Positions 4,743 through 5,943 of a DNA stretch of 5,943 nucleotides are shown here, piece by piece (the first letter of the stretch is position 1; each line of letters opens with the position of its first letter). The position numbers and the translations under genes were made by a program. The stretch is taken from positions 1 to 5,943 of the forward strand of contig QHRC01000187.1 in the NCBI GenBank assembly GCA_003219995.1, read 5' to 3'. The DNA comes from Verrucomicrobiota bacterium. Its GTDB lineage: Bacteria > Verrucomicrobiota > Verrucomicrobiia > Chthoniobacterales > UBA10450. A model generated the notes under the pieces. That model worked only from the letters and a program-made list of their open reading frames with translations. It ran no database searches and was not told the origin of the DNA.

Positions 4743-5943
4743 TTTCCGCGCTCATTCTCACTCCGGTGCTCGGCGCAATCGCGCTTTACGTCTCCCGTCC
4801 AGTTAATGCGCGCGTGCTCGCGCTCATGTTCAACGCAATTTCCGCGTTTTGTGCGCTGGCGCTTTGGCAGAAATTCGATACTGCGACCGCCGGTCTGCAA
4901 CTGGTTGAACGCCACGCTTGGATTCCGGCCATCGGGGCCGAATATCTCGTCGGCGTCGATGGCTTGAGCCTGCTGCTCGTCCTGCTCACGTCGCTTATTT
5001 TTCCGTTCGCTTTTTTCGCCCAACGCACGGACCACGGGTTTTGCGCGCTAATGCTGCTGATGCAATCTGCGCTCTACGGCACCTTCACCGCTCAAAACTT
5101 TGTTCTCTGGTTTTTGTTTTACGAGATGAGCCTTATCCCCGCATTCCTGCTCATCAAAATCTGGGGCGGCCAAAAACGGGACCGCGCCGCGACCAAATTT
5201 TTTGTTTACACGTTCCTCGGCAGCGTCGCGATCCTGCTCGCATTTCTCGGAATTTATTTCGCGACCGGAACATTCGATTTCGCTGAACTCGCCGAGCGCG
5301 CAAAATTGGGACTGTTAGAAGGTAATCTCAGGTGGTTCGCCTTCGCCGGAATCTTTCTCGGGCTTGCGGTGAAAGTGCCGCTCTTTCCGTTTCACACCTG
5401 GCTGCCCGACGCTTACGAAACCGCGCCGACCGGCGTCTCGATGGTGCTGACCGGCGTGCTCTCGAAAATGGGCGTTTACGGTTTCGTGCGACTGCTCCTC
5501 CCGCTCTTCCCCCACGAAATCAAAATTCTCGGTCCGTGGCTGCTCGGCCTGGCGATTTGCTCGATCGTGTTTGCCTCGCTCGCCGCATGGGCTCAGTCGG
5601 ATTTGAAAAGAATGGTCGCGTACCTGTCGATCAATCACCTCGGCTACTGCATGCTTGGTCTTTTTGCTGTCACGGCAAGATCGACAATCTCTTTGATCGA
5701 CATGCAGGCGGCACTAAGTGGGGTCTTCATGCAAATTTTCAACCACGGCATTACCGCGGCCGCGCTCTTCTATTATGTCGGATTGCTCGAGCAACGCCGC
5801 GGCCTGCGCGGCATCGACGATTTCGGTGGTCTGATGCAACGGACGCCGTTGCTCTGCGGCTGGATGAGCGTCGCCATGTTTTCGTCGCTCGGCTTGCCCG
5901 GACTTAACGGATTCATCGGCGAGTTTCTCATCTTCAAAGGTTC
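4730..5943 (+). CDS. nuoM: NADH-quinone oxidoreductase subunit M (partial, 3' end outside window)
   Basis: NuoM is the second antiporter-like pump subunit, placed between NuoL and NuoN. The ATG at 4730 lies inside the last codons of nuoL (ATGGTTGGCTTAA, 13 bp overlap, different frame). It opens a frame with no stop through the right edge: 404 codons plus two bases of a protein usually near 500 residues. Key features are FYEMSLIPAFLLIKIWGG with E132 (E. coli E144), and GLAVKVPLFPFHTWLPDAYE with K215 (E. coli K234). TGVLSKMGVYGFVR follows with K246 (E. coli K265), then INHLGY with H303, FNHGITAAALF with H339 (E. coli H348) and GLPGLNGFIGEF with E398 (E. coli E407). The GLNGFIGEF ending and the single-glutamate helix distinguish it from NuoN. 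No Shine-Dalgarno sequence precedes the start, so translation is probably coupled to nuoL. nuoN would be expected next, beyond the window. Confidence 0.96.
   Translation, partial: MVGLISALILTPVLGAIALYVSRPVNARVLALMFNAISAFCALALWQKFDTATAGLQLVERHAWIPAIGAEYLVGVDGLSLLLVLLTSLIFPFAFFAQRTDHGFCALMLLMQSALYGTFTAQNFVLWFLFYEMSLIPAFLLIKIWGGQKRDRAATKFFVYTFLGSVAILLAFLGIYFATGTFDFAELAERAKLGLLEGNLRWFAFAGIFLGLAVKVPLFPFHTWLPDAYETAPTGVSMVLTGVLSKMGVYGFVRLLLPLFPHEIKILGPWLLGLAICSIVFASLAAWAQSDLKRMVAYLSINHLGYCMLGLFAVTARSTISLIDMQAALSGVFMQIFNHGITAAALFYYVGLLEQRRGLRGIDDFGGLMQRTPLLCGWMSVAMFSSLGLPGLNGFIGEFLIFKG

Noticed and set aside
5332..5907. 191-codon plus-strand frame near the right edge
   Set aside because: It is an out-of-frame, arginine-rich shadow of nuoM, whose own frame is open and carries all the family residues.
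591..5943. The pump genes as an Mrp-type antiporter or a hydrogenase membrane module
   Set aside because: NuoH with its full quinone-site motifs, NuoA, NuoJ and NuoK of standard length, and NuoL with the lateral-helix C-terminus together fit complex I. No MnhB/C/E/F/G-like or hydrogenase genes are seen.

Overview
The window is almost entirely genes for membrane subunits of respiratory complex I (proton-pumping NADH:quinone oxidoreductase, NDH-1). From left to right it holds: a possible start of a leftward gene cut by the left edge (position 25 down to 1); nuoA on the minus strand (72-446); a 135-144 bp divergent spacer; then on the plus strand nuoH (591-1781), nuoJ (1778-2260), a 143 bp spacer carrying an inverted-repeat element, nuoK (2404-2718), nuoL (2748-4742) and the first 404 codons of nuoM (4730 to the right edge). 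No RNA genes, CRISPR, transposase or defence genes were seen.

Together these encode most of the membrane arm. NuoH is the joint to the quinone pocket. NuoA, NuoJ and NuoK form the small-subunit channel region. NuoL and NuoM are the distal antiporter-like pump modules. The key charged residues of all the pump subunits seen here are present, so the products look functional. The layout is what stands out. The usual order is nuoABCDEFGHIJKLMN on one strand. Here nuoA points away from nuoH, and nuoI (the two-cluster ferredoxin-like subunit) is not between nuoH and nuoJ, because those two genes overlap by 4 bp. The complex is therefore probably encoded by at least two transcription units, with the electron-input genes elsewhere, perhaps leftward beyond nuoA.

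The most interesting non-coding content is a small AT-rich repeat family: two 24-nt arms facing each other between nuoJ and nuoK, and a third copy just downstream of nuoA. A second, unrelated inverted repeat, of the CACAGATGAACACAGAT type, lies in the nuoA/nuoH divergent spacer. Both sit only in intergenic gaps.

Organism: a Gram-negative-type bacterium with moderately high GC coding DNA, no clear Shine-Dalgarno sequences before its genes, and short palindromic intergenic repeats. This fits a soil Verrucomicrobia-like (Chthoniobacterales/Spartobacteria) genome or a related phylum, but that placement is an impression, not something the sequence proves. I see no sign of an entirely new system; the novelty is in operon architecture and in the repeats.
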